NCBI GenBank assembly: GCA_007122505.1
Contig: SKTQ01000066.1
Coordinates: 1-27,579, forward strand
Length of the DNA stretch: 27,579 bases
Reading direction: 5' to 3'
Source: Bacteroidales bacterium
GTDB lineage: Bacteria; Bacteroidota; Bacteroidia; Bacteroidales; UBA7960
Both the position numbers and the translations under genes were made by a program. The notes beneath the pieces are model-generated. The model had not been told where the DNA came from. It worked only from the letters and a program-made list of their open reading frames with translations, and did no database searches. Shown piece by piece: positions 7,238 through 15,355 of the stretch; the stretch's first letter is position 1, and every line of letters starts with the position of its first letter.

Positions 7238-8422
7238 TTAAATATGATATGCCAGGGCAGCATAAAAGGCTGCTGCTTTTTCCAGGTGTTCGATGTGGAC
7301 TTTCTCGTTTGGTGCGTGGGCCAACACTTCATTACCGGGTCCAAAGCCAATAACCGGGATACCATAAAGACCATTGATGGCTACCCCATTGGTTGAAAAT
7401 GTCCACTTATCAATAAAGGGTTTTTGTTCAAAAAGGCAGTTAAATACTTCGGCGCCTTTTAGGATCGCTTCATGATTCTCCGGGATTTGCCAGGTAGGAT
7501 AATACTTTTCCATGCCATAGCTGAGCCCTGTAAATGATTTTTCTTTATATTCCAGAACTTCAACCCTGGCTTTCATGTCTTTGATCAGTTGGTTGATTTC
7601 TTCAACGGCGCTTTCTTTTGTTTCGCCCCAGGTTAGCCGCCTGTCGAGATGTATCCTTGCATAGTCAGCAACAGCGCAAAGAGACGGACTTTGGGATACG
7701 ATTTCCGATATGGTGATCGACCCCTTGCCAAGAAATGGATCGAAGGCCAGTCTTTCATTCAGTTTTTGAATTTCAAGGGCTACCTCCGAAGCCATGTATA
7801 TGGCATTTTTACCCCTCTCAGGAGCTGAACCATGGCACGACAAACCATAAAAATGCACCTGCATTTCCATCCTGCCCCTGTGGCCCCTGTAAATATTCAG
7901 ATTTGTCGGTTCAGTAACTACCACCAGATCAGGCCGGATGTTTTCTTCCTCAATCAGGTATTTCCAACACAAACCATCGCAATCTTCTTCAATAACACTG
8001 CCAACAAAATAGAGGGTAAGGTCTCTGTCGAAAGCCAGTTCTTTGAGTATTCGTCCGGCTGTAATAAAGGCTGCAGCACCACCTTTCTGATCCACACTAC
8101 CCCGGCCACACACCCAATCATCCATAATGCCGCCCCCAAGCGGGTCAAAATCCCAGTCATCCAGGTTGCCAAGGTCCACCGTATCCATGTGGGCATCAAA
8201 AGCAAGTATTCGTTTGCCTGAACCAATGCGACCAATCACATTGCCCAGTTTATCCATTCTTACCTCATCAAAAGCTGCCTTTTGCATTTGGCGCATCAAT
8301 TCCTGCTGCACCTGTTCTTCAGCAAGACTGAGCGATTTGCATTGAATCAGGGATGCAAGGTTTCTCGCTGTGTAATCCCTGTATTGAGAGGAAAGGGTTT
8401 TTATTTTCTCACATATGTCCAT
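7238..8422 (-). CDS. ygeY: YgeY-type M20 zinc hydrolase, 394 aa
   Basis: M20 family metallohydrolase of the YgeY (selenium-metabolism-linked) type. Metal and catalytic residues are visible: H78 and D80 in AHMDTVD, D111 in GRGSVDQKGG, the glutamate pair E145-E146 in VIEEDCDG, E171 in TEPTNL, and a late His at about 369 in LAHAPNE. H197 in SCHGSAPERG fits the dimer-domain His. M20 enzymes remove acyl, carbamoyl or peptide groups from amino acids. YgeY is proposed to act on a ureido or carbamoyl compound in the same route as YgeW. Because a carbamoyl-removing hydrolase and a carbamoyltransferase sit together, a shared intermediate is likely. First gene of the minus-strand run. Weak promoter candidate at 8445-8452. 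Confidence 0.88.
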   Translation of the reverse strand: MDICEKIKTLSSQYRDYTARNLASLIQCKSLSLAEEQVQQELMRQMQKAAFDEVRMDKLGNVIGRIGSGKRILAFDAHMDTVDLGNLDDWDFDPLGGGIMDDWVCGRGSVDQKGGAAAFITAGRILKELAFDRDLTLYFVGSVIEEDCDGLCWKYLIEEENIRPDLVVVTEPTNLNIYRGHRGRMEMQVHFYGLSCHGSAPERGKNAIYMASEVALEIQKLNERLAFDPFLGKGSITISEIVSQSPSLCAVADYARIHLDRRLTWGETKESAVEEINQLIKDMKARVEVLEYKEKSFTGLSYGMEKYYPTWQIPENHEAILKGAEVFNCLFEQKPFIDKWTFSTNGVAINGLYGIPVIGFGPGNEVLAHAPNEKVHIEHLEKAAAFYAALAYHI

Positions 8423-8444
8423 AATCCGATTGTTTTGAATCGTG

Positions 8445-8452
8445 CTAAAGAT
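8445..8452 (-). promoter_or_regulatory. Weak -7-like element for ygeY
   Basis: TATCTTTA on the minus strand, one base off TAnnTTTG, with a TTG at 8472-8474 at 19-bp spacing. Initiation near 8438 would leave a leader of only about 16 nt. Confidence 0.35.
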
Positions 8453-8589
8453 ATAGTTTTTTAAGCAAATACAACAGATATTTTGCCTAATTTTCCAATT
8501 ATTATTGGGGATGGAAACTTATTTGTTTTGTGCAAATAGTATGTTTTTTCAAGAAGAAGAAACGGGTATTTTGGTATGCAAATATCCTA

Positions 8590-8621
8590 TTTGATGAATA
8601 TAAGAAAAGATGGTATTTTTG
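8590..8621 (+). promoter_or_regulatory. Bacteroidota-type promoter for the xdhC-like gene
   Basis: TTTG at 8590-8593, a 20-bp spacer, then TATTTTTG at 8614-8621, a full match to the -33/-7 architecture. Transcription would begin near 8628, leaving a leader of about 100 nt before the ATG at 8732. Confidence 0.55.
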
Positions 8622-8731
8622 CTGTGTTATGCCCCCCATGCAAGATCCTGAAAATGCCATTATGTGTGGGATTTTTATAATTCAAAAGAAAAGGTGTTGA
8701 GATTTATAAACTGAATTTAACATTGCTAATT

Positions 8732-9688
8732 ATGGAAAATATCTGGTCTTTCATGCTTGGAAAAATTGAAGCCGGTTTTAGGCTTATTTTGGTTGTTGTG
8801 ATTGAAGTTCGCGGAAGCAGTCCCGGCAAAAAGGGCTTTAAAATGGCTGTTTCTTCGGATGGAGAAAGTTATGGTTCCATTGGCGGTGGCCCGATGGAAT
8901 ACCAGCTGAAAGAATTAGCGCTAAAAGAATTGCATTCAAACGGCAAGAGGGCTTTCCTCAAGAATCAGATACACGCTGCCGATGCAGGAGAAGATGCTTC
9001 AGGTTTAATATGTGCCGGTTCCCAGAACCATACTTTCTTTGTGTTTGACAAAGAAAACCTGAATTTGTTGCGCACCATTCATACCAGCATTGAAAGGGGT
9101 ACCGGAGGTCTTTTGTCTTTGTCTGCAGGGGGTGTGTCATTTACAGAAGGACTTGCTGGATTACCGGTTAAAGAAACATCAACGGAGCCTGAGAACTGGC
9201 ATTATGAGGAGCATTTAACTCCTGTAGAAACGGTATTTATTTTTGGCGGTGGTCATATCAGCATTCCTATGAGTGAGGTGTGCCGCATGCTTGGTTTTCG
9301 GGTAATTGTGTTGGATGACCGGGAAAACCTGCCTACGATGGAGGAGAATGTTTTTGCACATCAGAAAAGACATATAGATTATAATAAAGCCATAGAAGAA
9401 ATTCCGTTTCCCCAAACGGCATATGTGGTTATCATGACTGTATCCCATGCTTCTGACCAGTTAATTTTGAGCCAGATGGTTCATTTACCCCTGAAATACC
9501 TGGGTATGATAGGCAGCCGCAACAAGGTAAAAACCATATTTGAAAACCTTCGTGTACAGGGTATTTCTGATGAACGGCTTCAGGAAGTACATTCACCTAT
9601 GGGTATTCCCATAAAAAGTGAAACGCCGGCAGAAATAGCTGTCAGTATTGCAGCGGAGGTTATCCAGGTTAAGAACGCAGAGAGATAG
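8732..9688 (+). CDS. xdhC: XdhC/CoxI family molybdenum-hydroxylase maturation protein, 318 aa
   Basis: XdhC proteins bind molybdenum cofactor, help its sulfuration and hand it to xanthine dehydrogenase-type enzymes. The N-terminal XdhC_CoxI domain shows EVRGSSPGKKG (25-35), GSIGGGPMEY (48-57) and a Cys at 94 (SGLICAGSQ). The C-terminal Rossmann domain begins FGGGHISIPM (171-180), followed by LGFRVIVLDDRENLP, GMIGSRNKVKTI and the closing HSPMGIPIKSETPAEIAVSI. I used the ATG at 8732. An in-frame TTG lies 9 bases upstream. No hydroxylase structural gene is in the window, so the client enzyme must be elsewhere. Position next to ygeY/ygeW is consistent with purine metabolism, since xdh genes also neighbour these in E. 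coli. It ends 5 bp from the convergent atpG stop. Confidence 0.9.
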   Translation: MENIWSFMLGKIEAGFRLILVVVIEVRGSSPGKKGFKMAVSSDGESYGSIGGGPMEYQLKELALKELHSNGKRAFLKNQIHAADAGEDASGLICAGSQNHTFFVFDKENLNLLRTIHTSIERGTGGLLSLSAGGVSFTEGLAGLPVKETSTEPENWHYEEHLTPVETVFIFGGGHISIPMSEVCRMLGFRVIVLDDRENLPTMEENVFAHQKRHIDYNKAIEEIPFPQTAYVVIMTVSHASDQLILSQMVHLPLKYLGMIGSRNKVKTIFENLRVQGISDERLQEVHSPMGIPIKSETPAEIAVSIAAEVIQVKNAER

Positions 9689-9693
9689 CCATT

Positions 9694-10584
9694 TTACCTG
9701 GAGGCTCTTTGGGCTCCTCCTACGATATCAATCAATTCTCTTGTTACGGTAGCCTGCCTTACTTTGTTGTAGGAAAGTGTGAGGTTTTTGATCATTTCAT
9801 CGGCATTGTCGGTCGCTTTATGCATGGCAGTCATCCGGCTGCCATGCTCAGAAGCGGATGCATCAAGCATAATGCGGTAGAAGTTGTAGTAAATGAACTT
9901 GCGGGTCATGTATTCAACCACTTCTTCACGTTCGGGCTCCAAAATGGCAGACAAATCTTCCGGATAGACATCACTATTGTCTTCGTCTTGATCAATTTCC
10001 TCAATGGGTACAGGCAAAACCTGTTCAGTAGTAAGTTCATGCACCACAGCGTTTCTAAAACGGTTATATACAATCACAACTCTGGCAAAATTTTCAGCCA
10101 GGTACAGTTTCATGACTTGGTTGGCCAGGGATTTTGCGTTATTGTAATCTACTTTTTCAATATAATCATCTTCCGGATCAAAGAGATTGAATTCGCGTTT
10201 TGTAAAAAATTGATGAATTTTTCTGCCGACCGGCATTACAGAAACCCTTGCTCCTTCTTCCTGCAATCGGTATATCTCTCTTAAGCTATGTTTGATGAGG
10301 AAGGCGTTATATGTACCACAAAGTCCTTTGTTTGAGCCGATACAAATCAGCAGGGTATCGTTGTTTATTCTTTCTTTTGAAAACACGCTGTAAGCGGAGG
10401 ATGGCACGTGTTCCATCACATCTTCAAGAACGATTTTCACCAATTTGGAATAATCACGGAGGTAAACGATATAGTTTTGAACTTTCCGCAGCCTTGAAGC
10501 AGCGACCATTTTCATGGCGCTGGTAATTTTTTTTGTTGATTGCACGCTTGAGAGTCTGGTGCGTATTTCTTTCAGGCTGGGCAT
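9694..10584 (-). CDS. atpG: F1 ATP synthase gamma subunit, 296 aa
   Basis: Central rotor shaft of F1 that couples proton flow to catalysis. N-terminal helix MPSLKEIRTRLSSVQSTKKITSAMKMVAASRLRK is the gamma signature, and the C-terminal helix MTAMHKATDNADEMI...LSYNKVRQATVTRELIDIVGG closes the coiled-coil. Length is normal. It is the last gene of the operon, 11 bp after atpA, and is convergent with the xdhC-like gene, whose stop lies 5 bp from its own. No atpD or atpC follows. Confidence 0.97.
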   Translation of the reverse strand: MPSLKEIRTRLSSVQSTKKITSAMKMVAASRLRKVQNYIVYLRDYSKLVKIVLEDVMEHVPSSAYSVFSKERINNDTLLICIGSNKGLCGTYNAFLIKHSLREIYRLQEEGARVSVMPVGRKIHQFFTKREFNLFDPEDDYIEKVDYNNAKSLANQVMKLYLAENFARVVIVYNRFRNAVVHELTTEQVLPVPIEEIDQDEDNSDVYPEDLSAILEPEREEVVEYMTRKFIYYNFYRIMLDASASEHGSRMTAMHKATDNADEMIKNLTLSYNKVRQATVTRELIDIVGGAQRASR

Positions 10585-10595
10585 TAAAAAAGGTT

Positions 10596-12215
10596 TTATT
10601 CTTTAATTTCTGGTGCTTCGTCTTCTTTTTGAGGATGTAATATATTCTGGATGACTGCTTTGACGGCTTCTTCAATGGTTTGCACGCTTTCATCGTCCCA
10701 TACACCAAATCTTACAGATTTGAGAACATCCGGATGCTTTTGTTGCATATGGTTAATGATTTCAGATTCAAATCTTTGGATCTTGTTAAGGGGCAGTTCC
10801 ATCAACAATCCTTTGGTTCCGCAATAGATGAGTATGATTTGTTCTTCAACCGGCAGGGGTTTATACTGGCCTTGTTTCAGTATTTCCACATTCCGTGCGC
10901 CTTTGTCGAGTACAGCTTGTGTTGTGGGGTCAAGATCGGAGCCGAACTTTGCAAAAGCTTCCAGTTCACGATATTGTGCCTGATCGATTTTGAGTGTACC
11001 GGCTACTTTTTTCATGGCTTTCATCTGGGCATTTCCTCCCACCCGGCTTACCGATACACCTACATTGATGGCGGGTCTGATACCTGCATTAAACAGATTG
11101 GACTCCAGGAAAATTTGGCCATCGGTAATGGATATTACATTGGTAGGTATATAGGCGGAAACGTCACCGGCCTGGGTTTCAACGATGGGCAGGGCCGTGA
11201 GTGAACCTCCTCCTTTTACCATATCTTTTATGGATTCCGGAATATCGTTCATCTGTTGGGCAATATCCTGGGAAGAGATAATTTTTGCCGCTCTTTCAAG
11301 CAGGCGGGAATGCAGGTAAAAAATATCTCCGGGGTAAGCTTCACGGCCGGGGGGGCGTCGAAGCAAAAGGGAGACCTCCCGGTAAGATACGGCCTGTTTG
11401 GACAGGTCATCAAAAATGACCAGCGCATGTCGTCCGGTATCCCGAAAGAATTCACCGATGGCTGCTCCGGTGAAAGGGGCAAAAAATTGCATGGCCGCAG
11501 GATCGCTGGCGGTAGCAGATACCACTACCGTATATTTCATGGCATCATGCTTTTCCAGATGCTCAACAATGTTAGCCACAGTGGAACCTTTTTGTCCGAT
11601 TGCCACATATATGCAATAGACGGGGTCTCCTTTTTCAAAAAAAGATCTTTGATTAATGATGGTGTCAATGGCGATGGCCGTTTTACCCGTTTGCCTGTCG
11701 CCGATGATCAGTTCCCGCTGCCCGCGCCCGATGGGTATCATGGCATCAATGGCCTTGATTCCCGTTTGAAGTGGTTCATTTACAGGTTGTCGATAGATGA
11801 CTCCGGGTGCTTTCCGTTCCAGCGGCATTTCGAACAGCTCTCCCTCCAATGGCCCTTTCCCGTCAATGGGGTGCCCCAGGGTGTTTACAACCCTTCCGAG
11901 CAATGGTTCACCGGCTTTAACCGACACTATTCTCCCGGTACGTTTTACGAGGTCACCTTCCTTCAGGTTACGCGAATCGCCAAGCAAGACAATACCGGCA
12001 TTGTCTTCTTCCAGGTTAAGCACAACACCTGTCATCGCATCATCATTGCAACGGATCATTTCTCCCGACCAAGCATTGGTCAATCCGTATATACGGGCAA
12101 TACCATCTCCTACCTGCAAAACGGTGCCTGTTTCTTCAAGCTCGGTTTCCATTTGAAACCCGGCCATCTCCTGCCTTAGTATGGCGGATATTTCCGATGG
12201 TTTAATCTCAGCCAT
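10596..12215 (-). CDS. atpA: F1 ATP synthase alpha subunit, 539 aa
   Basis: Non-catalytic nucleotide-binding subunit of F1. Walker A GDRQTGKT is at 172-179, the QTGIKAIDAMIPIGRGQREL segment precedes it, and the arginine-finger region GVSVSRVGGNAQ is intact. It begins MAEIKPSEISAILRQEM, the family's delta-contact helix. Slightly longer than the 502-525 of many species, owing to small insertions and an acidic C-terminus (PQKEDEAPEIKE). It lies 8 bp after atpH and 11 bp before atpG, so translation is probably coupled. Confidence 0.98.
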   Translation of the reverse strand: MAEIKPSEISAILRQEMAGFQMETELEETGTVLQVGDGIARIYGLTNAWSGEMIRCNDDAMTGVVLNLEEDNAGIVLLGDSRNLKEGDLVKRTGRIVSVKAGEPLLGRVVNTLGHPIDGKGPLEGELFEMPLERKAPGVIYRQPVNEPLQTGIKAIDAMIPIGRGQRELIIGDRQTGKTAIAIDTIINQRSFFEKGDPVYCIYVAIGQKGSTVANIVEHLEKHDAMKYTVVVSATASDPAAMQFFAPFTGAAIGEFFRDTGRHALVIFDDLSKQAVSYREVSLLLRRPPGREAYPGDIFYLHSRLLERAAKIISSQDIAQQMNDIPESIKDMVKGGGSLTALPIVETQAGDVSAYIPTNVISITDGQIFLESNLFNAGIRPAINVGVSVSRVGGNAQMKAMKKVAGTLKIDQAQYRELEAFAKFGSDLDPTTQAVLDKGARNVEILKQGQYKPLPVEEQIILIYCGTKGLLMELPLNKIQRFESEIINHMQQKHPDVLKSVRFGVWDDESVQTIEEAVKAVIQNILHPQKEDEAPEIKE

Positions 12216-12223
12216 GCTGCCTG

Positions 12224-12769
12224 TTATTTGTGATACAAATGTTTTTTAAATCTTTGCAAACGGTGTTTCACGCTGGCGTTGTATTGCTTTTCGCCAAGGT
12301 TCAGAATAAAACCGCCAATGATCGAAGGGTCCACCTCTTCAATGAATTCAATCTGATGTGGGGTCAGTTTTTTGGCAGCTGTCAATGCCCTGGTCCGCAA
12401 TTCTTCGTCCAGTGGAATGGCAGTTGTAAGCTTTACTTCCTCTATACCAAGGTGCTGCTTGTAAACAATAAGGTAGGCAGAAGCAATTCCATCCAGCATG
12501 TTACCTCGTTGTTTCCTCACAATAATGGTCATATACCTGAGAACAAGCGGATGTAAAATGTTGCCAAAAAGATGGGTAAGCACGCCCTGCTTTTTGGCTG
12601 TCCTGATCATCGGACTTTTAAGAATAATCAGCAACTCCTTGTTGTTTGCAAAAGCTTCACAAACCCTTCTCATATCCAAATAAGAACGTTCCAGGATATT
12701 GTTTTCCTCAGCCAGTGACAACAGTGCACGGGCATAACGTTTGTTCAGGATGTGATTGTTATGAGGCAT
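12224..12769 (-). CDS. atpH: F1 ATP synthase delta subunit (OSCP-like), 181 aa
   Basis: Stator protein joining the b subunits to the top of F1. The opening NKRYARALLSLAEENN is the conserved delta helix, and the C-terminal SIIGGFILNLGEKQYNASVKHRL matches the OSCP signature (GG...G...D.S....L). Length is standard. It is between atpF (18 bp upstream) and atpA (8 bp downstream). Confidence 0.96.
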   Translation of the reverse strand: MPHNNHILNKRYARALLSLAEENNILERSYLDMRRVCEAFANNKELLIILKSPMIRTAKKQGVLTHLFGNILHPLVLRYMTIIVRKQRGNMLDGIASAYLIVYKQHLGIEEVKLTTAIPLDEELRTRALTAAKKLTPHQIEFIEEVDPSIIGGFILNLGEKQYNASVKHRLQRFKKHLYHK

Positions 12770-12787
12770 ACAATTTTTCTGTGAAAA

Positions 12788-13282
12788 TTAGTTTTCGGCA
12801 ACCGACTTCAGGAGTTTATTCACATAGCGCGCATTGCGTTCCCGATCGCTGAATTCTTCGTTGATGATCTTTTCTGCTATATCCATTGACAAAGCAGAAA
12901 GTTGGTTTTTCAATTCAAGGATAGCCGCCTTTTTGTAGTTTTCAATCAATTCATCTGATTTCTCAGCGATGATCCGCGCTTCTTCACGGGCACGTTCGCG
13001 TGCTTCAATCACTATGGCTTCTGCTTCTTCTTTCGCCTTGGCAATGATTTGATCATGAATCTTTTCAGCTTCAGCGATTTTTGTTGTCTTGATGGTTGCG
13101 AGCTGACTCATTTCATATTCGATTCGCTTGGCGTCGCTGAATGATTTTGCCAGTTCTTTTTCCCGTTTGTTCAAAACATTCAGGATGGGTTTCCATGCAT
13201 ATTTTTTCAGAATAAGCAATACAAAACCAAATGAAACGGTCATCCAGAATATCAATCCCAGTCCGGGCATTAAGAGTTCCAT
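12788..13282 (-). CDS. atpF: F0 ATP synthase b subunit, 164 aa
   Basis: Peripheral stalk subunit. One N-terminal membrane helix (about residues 8-26, LGLIFWMTVSFGFVLLILKKYAW), the conserved KPILNVLNKRE turn, then a long charged Ala/Glu/Lys-rich coiled coil (32-160). Single b gene. Its start is separated from the upstream c gene by an unusually long 178-bp structured spacer. Confidence 0.96.
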   Translation of the reverse strand: MELLMPGLGLIFWMTVSFGFVLLILKKYAWKPILNVLNKREKELAKSFSDAKRIEYEMSQLATIKTTKIAEAEKIHDQIIAKAKEEAEAIVIEARERAREEARIIAEKSDELIENYKKAAILELKNQLSALSMDIAEKIINEEFSDRERNARYVNKLLKSVAEN

Positions 13283-13377
13283 GATGCAAACTTTTTAATA
13301 TTTTATTAAAGAACGCAGGCCGTTTTCGCTCGTTAGCCGGTAAACGGGCTTGTGAACCGAAAATGTAATACAGGATA

Positions 13378-13443
13378 TTGCAGGGGCATGCCTGCAATTA
13401 TCAGGCATGCCGGGTACCATGATGATCTTACCCGGCTGCCGGG
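13378..13443 (-). other. Overlapping hairpins in the atpE-atpF spacer
   Basis: A perfect 10-bp stem pairs GGCATGCCTG (13385-13394) with CAGGCATGCC (13402-13411), loop of 7. A 7-bp alternative pairs TTGCAGG (13378-13384) with CCTGCAA (13391-13397). A third pairs CCGGGTA (13410-13416) with TACCCGG (13429-13435), and a fourth CCCGG (13431-13435) with CCGGG (13439-13443). Several share bases and cannot form together. No U-run follows, so it is not a classic terminator. Candidate roles are mRNA processing or stability giving more c than b. Inference only. Confidence 0.7.
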
Positions 13444-13460
13444 TTGTTTCCGGATGTTGC

Positions 13461-13721
13461 CTACACAAATAATGTGAGCAGCACAATTACGAGAGCAAAG
13501 AAGGTTATACCCTCGATAAGTGCTGCCGCGACAACCATTGACGAGCGTAAATCATTTCCTGCTTCGGGTTGCCGGGCAATGTTATCGATGGCACTTCTCG
13601 CGATACTGGCTATACCATATGCGGCACCAAATACTGCAATTACAGCAGTTAAGGCTGCACCGAGCTTCATCCATTCGTGGGCAATGTCCACACTGTTTAA
13701 CAATACAAAGAGTAACGACAT
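13461..13721 (-). CDS. atpE: F0 ATP synthase c subunit, 86 aa
   Basis: Rotor-ring proteolipid. Two hydrophobic helices (about 20-43 and 60-84) flank the polar loop ARQPEAGNDLR. The ion-binding carboxylate is Glu70 in ALIEGITFFALVI. The neighbouring residues (EGITFF, without the Ser-Thr and later Tyr of Na+ rings) suggest proton coupling. N-terminus is slightly longer than in E. coli. 26 bp downstream of atpB. A 178-bp spacer follows before atpF. Confidence 0.96.
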   Translation of the reverse strand: MSLLFVLLNSVDIAHEWMKLGAALTAVIAVFGAAYGIASIARSAIDNIARQPEAGNDLRSSMVVAAALIEGITFFALVIVLLTLFV

Positions 13722-13747
13722 TTTAAAAAATATTAGGTTAATAAAAG

Positions 13748-14854
13748 TTAGTGTTCCGGATCAGGAACGGCCATTCCAAAAAAGAAGGCACTAAACAACG
13801 TAAATATGTATGCTTGCAAAAAGGCAACAAGTATTTTCAGAAAATTCAAAAAAATCAAGAATATCACGGTCAGGGGCGATATTGCATAACCAAGGAGTAA
13901 GCTAACGGATCCCAAAACAAAAATCAGCGAGGTAAGACTTAAAATTACCATATGTCCGGCTGTAATATTGGCAAATAGCCTGATCATTAACACAAAGGGT
14001 TTGATCAATGCACCCACCATCTCTATTACCGGTAAGATGGGGATTGGAAATTTCAAAAACATGGGGACACCAGGCATATTGAACATGTGTTGCCAGTAAG
14101 TTTTGTTTGCATACCAGTGTGTTGTAAAAAACGTAAACATAGCCAGCACAAAAGTAACGCTGATATTGCCGGTCACATTGGCTCCTCCCGGAAAAAATGG
14201 TACAAGCCCCAGTAAATTGTTCAGAAATATGAAAAAGAATGCGGTTAGCAGATAGGGCATAAAGGGTTTGTATTTGTGCGGGCCGATGGCCAGTATGGCG
14301 ATCTGATCACGAACAAACAGAATCAACGGTTCAAAAAAGAGTGGTAAGCCTGTAGGTGTTGCATAAATGTCGGCTTCCCGGTATTTTCTCCCTACACTAA
14401 TAAACAGCATACAAAGTAAAGCAGATGCAACAATTACGGCTGCTGAGTTTTTTGTCAATGAAAAATCATAGATGGTTGAGGCCTGGACATCAGGAGTTAT
14501 TCCGTCGTCTAAAACCCTGATGGCTCTACCCTTCATCGGCCCCTCTTTTGCAAGTCTGAAACCTTTATAAGTTGCGTATCCATGATCAAATCTTTTGCTG
14601 GAAAAAATGAACAACCGGCCTTCATAAAGAAGGATCACAGGCAGATGAATGGAGAACTCTCTTTCGCCAACGTCAAACAAATGCCAGTCATAACTATCCA
14701 GCACGTGATCAACGATTACTTTTCTGGCATCAAACTTCATTTCAGGATTTTCCGCTTCGCTGATGTTATCCTGCTCACCGGCTATTGTGTCATTAACCGA
14801 AAAAACACTAATTGTGATCGTTGTAAAAACGATCAGCAAAGCTTTAGGATTCAT
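13748..14854 (-). CDS. atpB: F0 ATP synthase a subunit with N-terminal leader, 368 aa
   Basis: Proton-channel subunit. The essential Arg is in MIRLFANITAGHM, and the last helices contain the expected NFLKILVAFLQAYIFTLFSAFFFG. A soluble extension of about 130 residues follows a signal-peptide-like start (MNPKALLIVFTTITISVF), as found in Bacteroidota a subunits. The start is uncertain: ATG 14854 gives the cleanest signal sequence, while in-frame ATGs lie at 14875 and 14911. It lies 82 bp after the AtpI-like gene on the same strand. Confidence 0.95.
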   Translation of the reverse strand: MNPKALLIVFTTITISVFSVNDTIAGEQDNISEAENPEMKFDARKVIVDHVLDSYDWHLFDVGEREFSIHLPVILLYEGRLFIFSSKRFDHGYATYKGFRLAKEGPMKGRAIRVLDDGITPDVQASTIYDFSLTKNSAAVIVASALLCMLFISVGRKYREADIYATPTGLPLFFEPLILFVRDQIAILAIGPHKYKPFMPYLLTAFFFIFLNNLLGLVPFFPGGANVTGNISVTFVLAMFTFFTTHWYANKTYWQHMFNMPGVPMFLKFPIPILPVIEMVGALIKPFVLMIRLFANITAGHMVILSLTSLIFVLGSVSLLLGYAISPLTVIFLIFLNFLKILVAFLQAYIFTLFSAFFFGMAVPDPEH

Positions 14855-14936
14855 GAAAAGATGCCCTAAGTGCATGTTTAAAGGTCCATTATTAAAAAAA
14901 GAATGATACAAATATCATCTTATGCGTATATCATCA

Positions 14937-15323
14937 TCATTCTTTTTTCAAGTCGCGATATAAAAAGACTACTTCAAAAAGGGTAAAGAAGAAATAAAAA
15001 ACAAAGAAAGTTATAATAAATACAATTGCTTGGTCCGGAAATGAAAAGGCGTAAATCAGCACAGCGGTAACATAGAGGAGGAATCGAAGCATGGTGACAT
15101 TCATAAAATGGATATCAAATTTTTCACGTTTGCGTCCTCCGGTGAGTGCACTCAATGCATGTTTTGATCCCATTACGATGATATAAAAGTACGGAATCAC
15201 TGCCCAAAACAAAAAGGGCGTATAGTTTTGCGGCATTACGAGATGAAACACATAATAGAGCAAAAAAAGGATTCCGGCCATTATGGTTAACTGCCTGCTA
15301 AAGGATGTTAAGTTAATCGCCAT
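14937..15323 (-). CDS. AtpI-like four-helix membrane protein, 128 aa
   Basis: Small polytopic protein with hydrophobic helices at about 14-30, 36-52, 78-95 and 99-121, and a basic loop (GGRKREKFD) between the second and third. Position directly before atpB, where atpI or atpZ normally lies, suggests an assembly factor for the c ring or a partner of F0. Sequence similarity to known AtpI is weak by eye, so I assign the role from location and topology. Its start is 32 bp after the bactofilin stop. Confidence 0.72.
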   Translation of the reverse strand: MAINLTSFSRQLTIMAGILFLLYYVFHLVMPQNYTPFLFWAVIPYFYIIVMGSKHALSALTGGRKREKFDIHFMNVTMLRFLLYVTAVLIYAFSFPDQAIVFIITFFVFYFFFTLFEVVFLYRDLKKE

Positions 15324-15355
15324 CTGAAAACCAATATCTTATAAAGGCAACCGAT

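Larger units (their letters stand above)
8423..8731. other. Divergent intergenic region between ygeY and the xdhC-like gene
   Basis: 309 bases with no convincing ORF. It holds a weak -7-like box for ygeY, an imperfect-context dyad CCAAT-N4-ATTGG at 8495-8508 that could be an operator half-way between the two genes, and a good promoter match for xdhC at 8590-8621. A shared regulator of the two divergent units is plausible but not demonstrated. Confidence 0.5.

Noticed and set aside
11256..12179. 307-aa open frame opposite atpA
   Set aside because: It lies wholly on the antisense of a strongly conserved gene. The composition is a shadow of the atpA codon pattern, and there is no own start signal.
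13378..13443. Hairpin cluster as an intrinsic terminator after atpE
   Set aside because: No U-run follows any stem on the transcript strand, and the operon continues directly with atpF.
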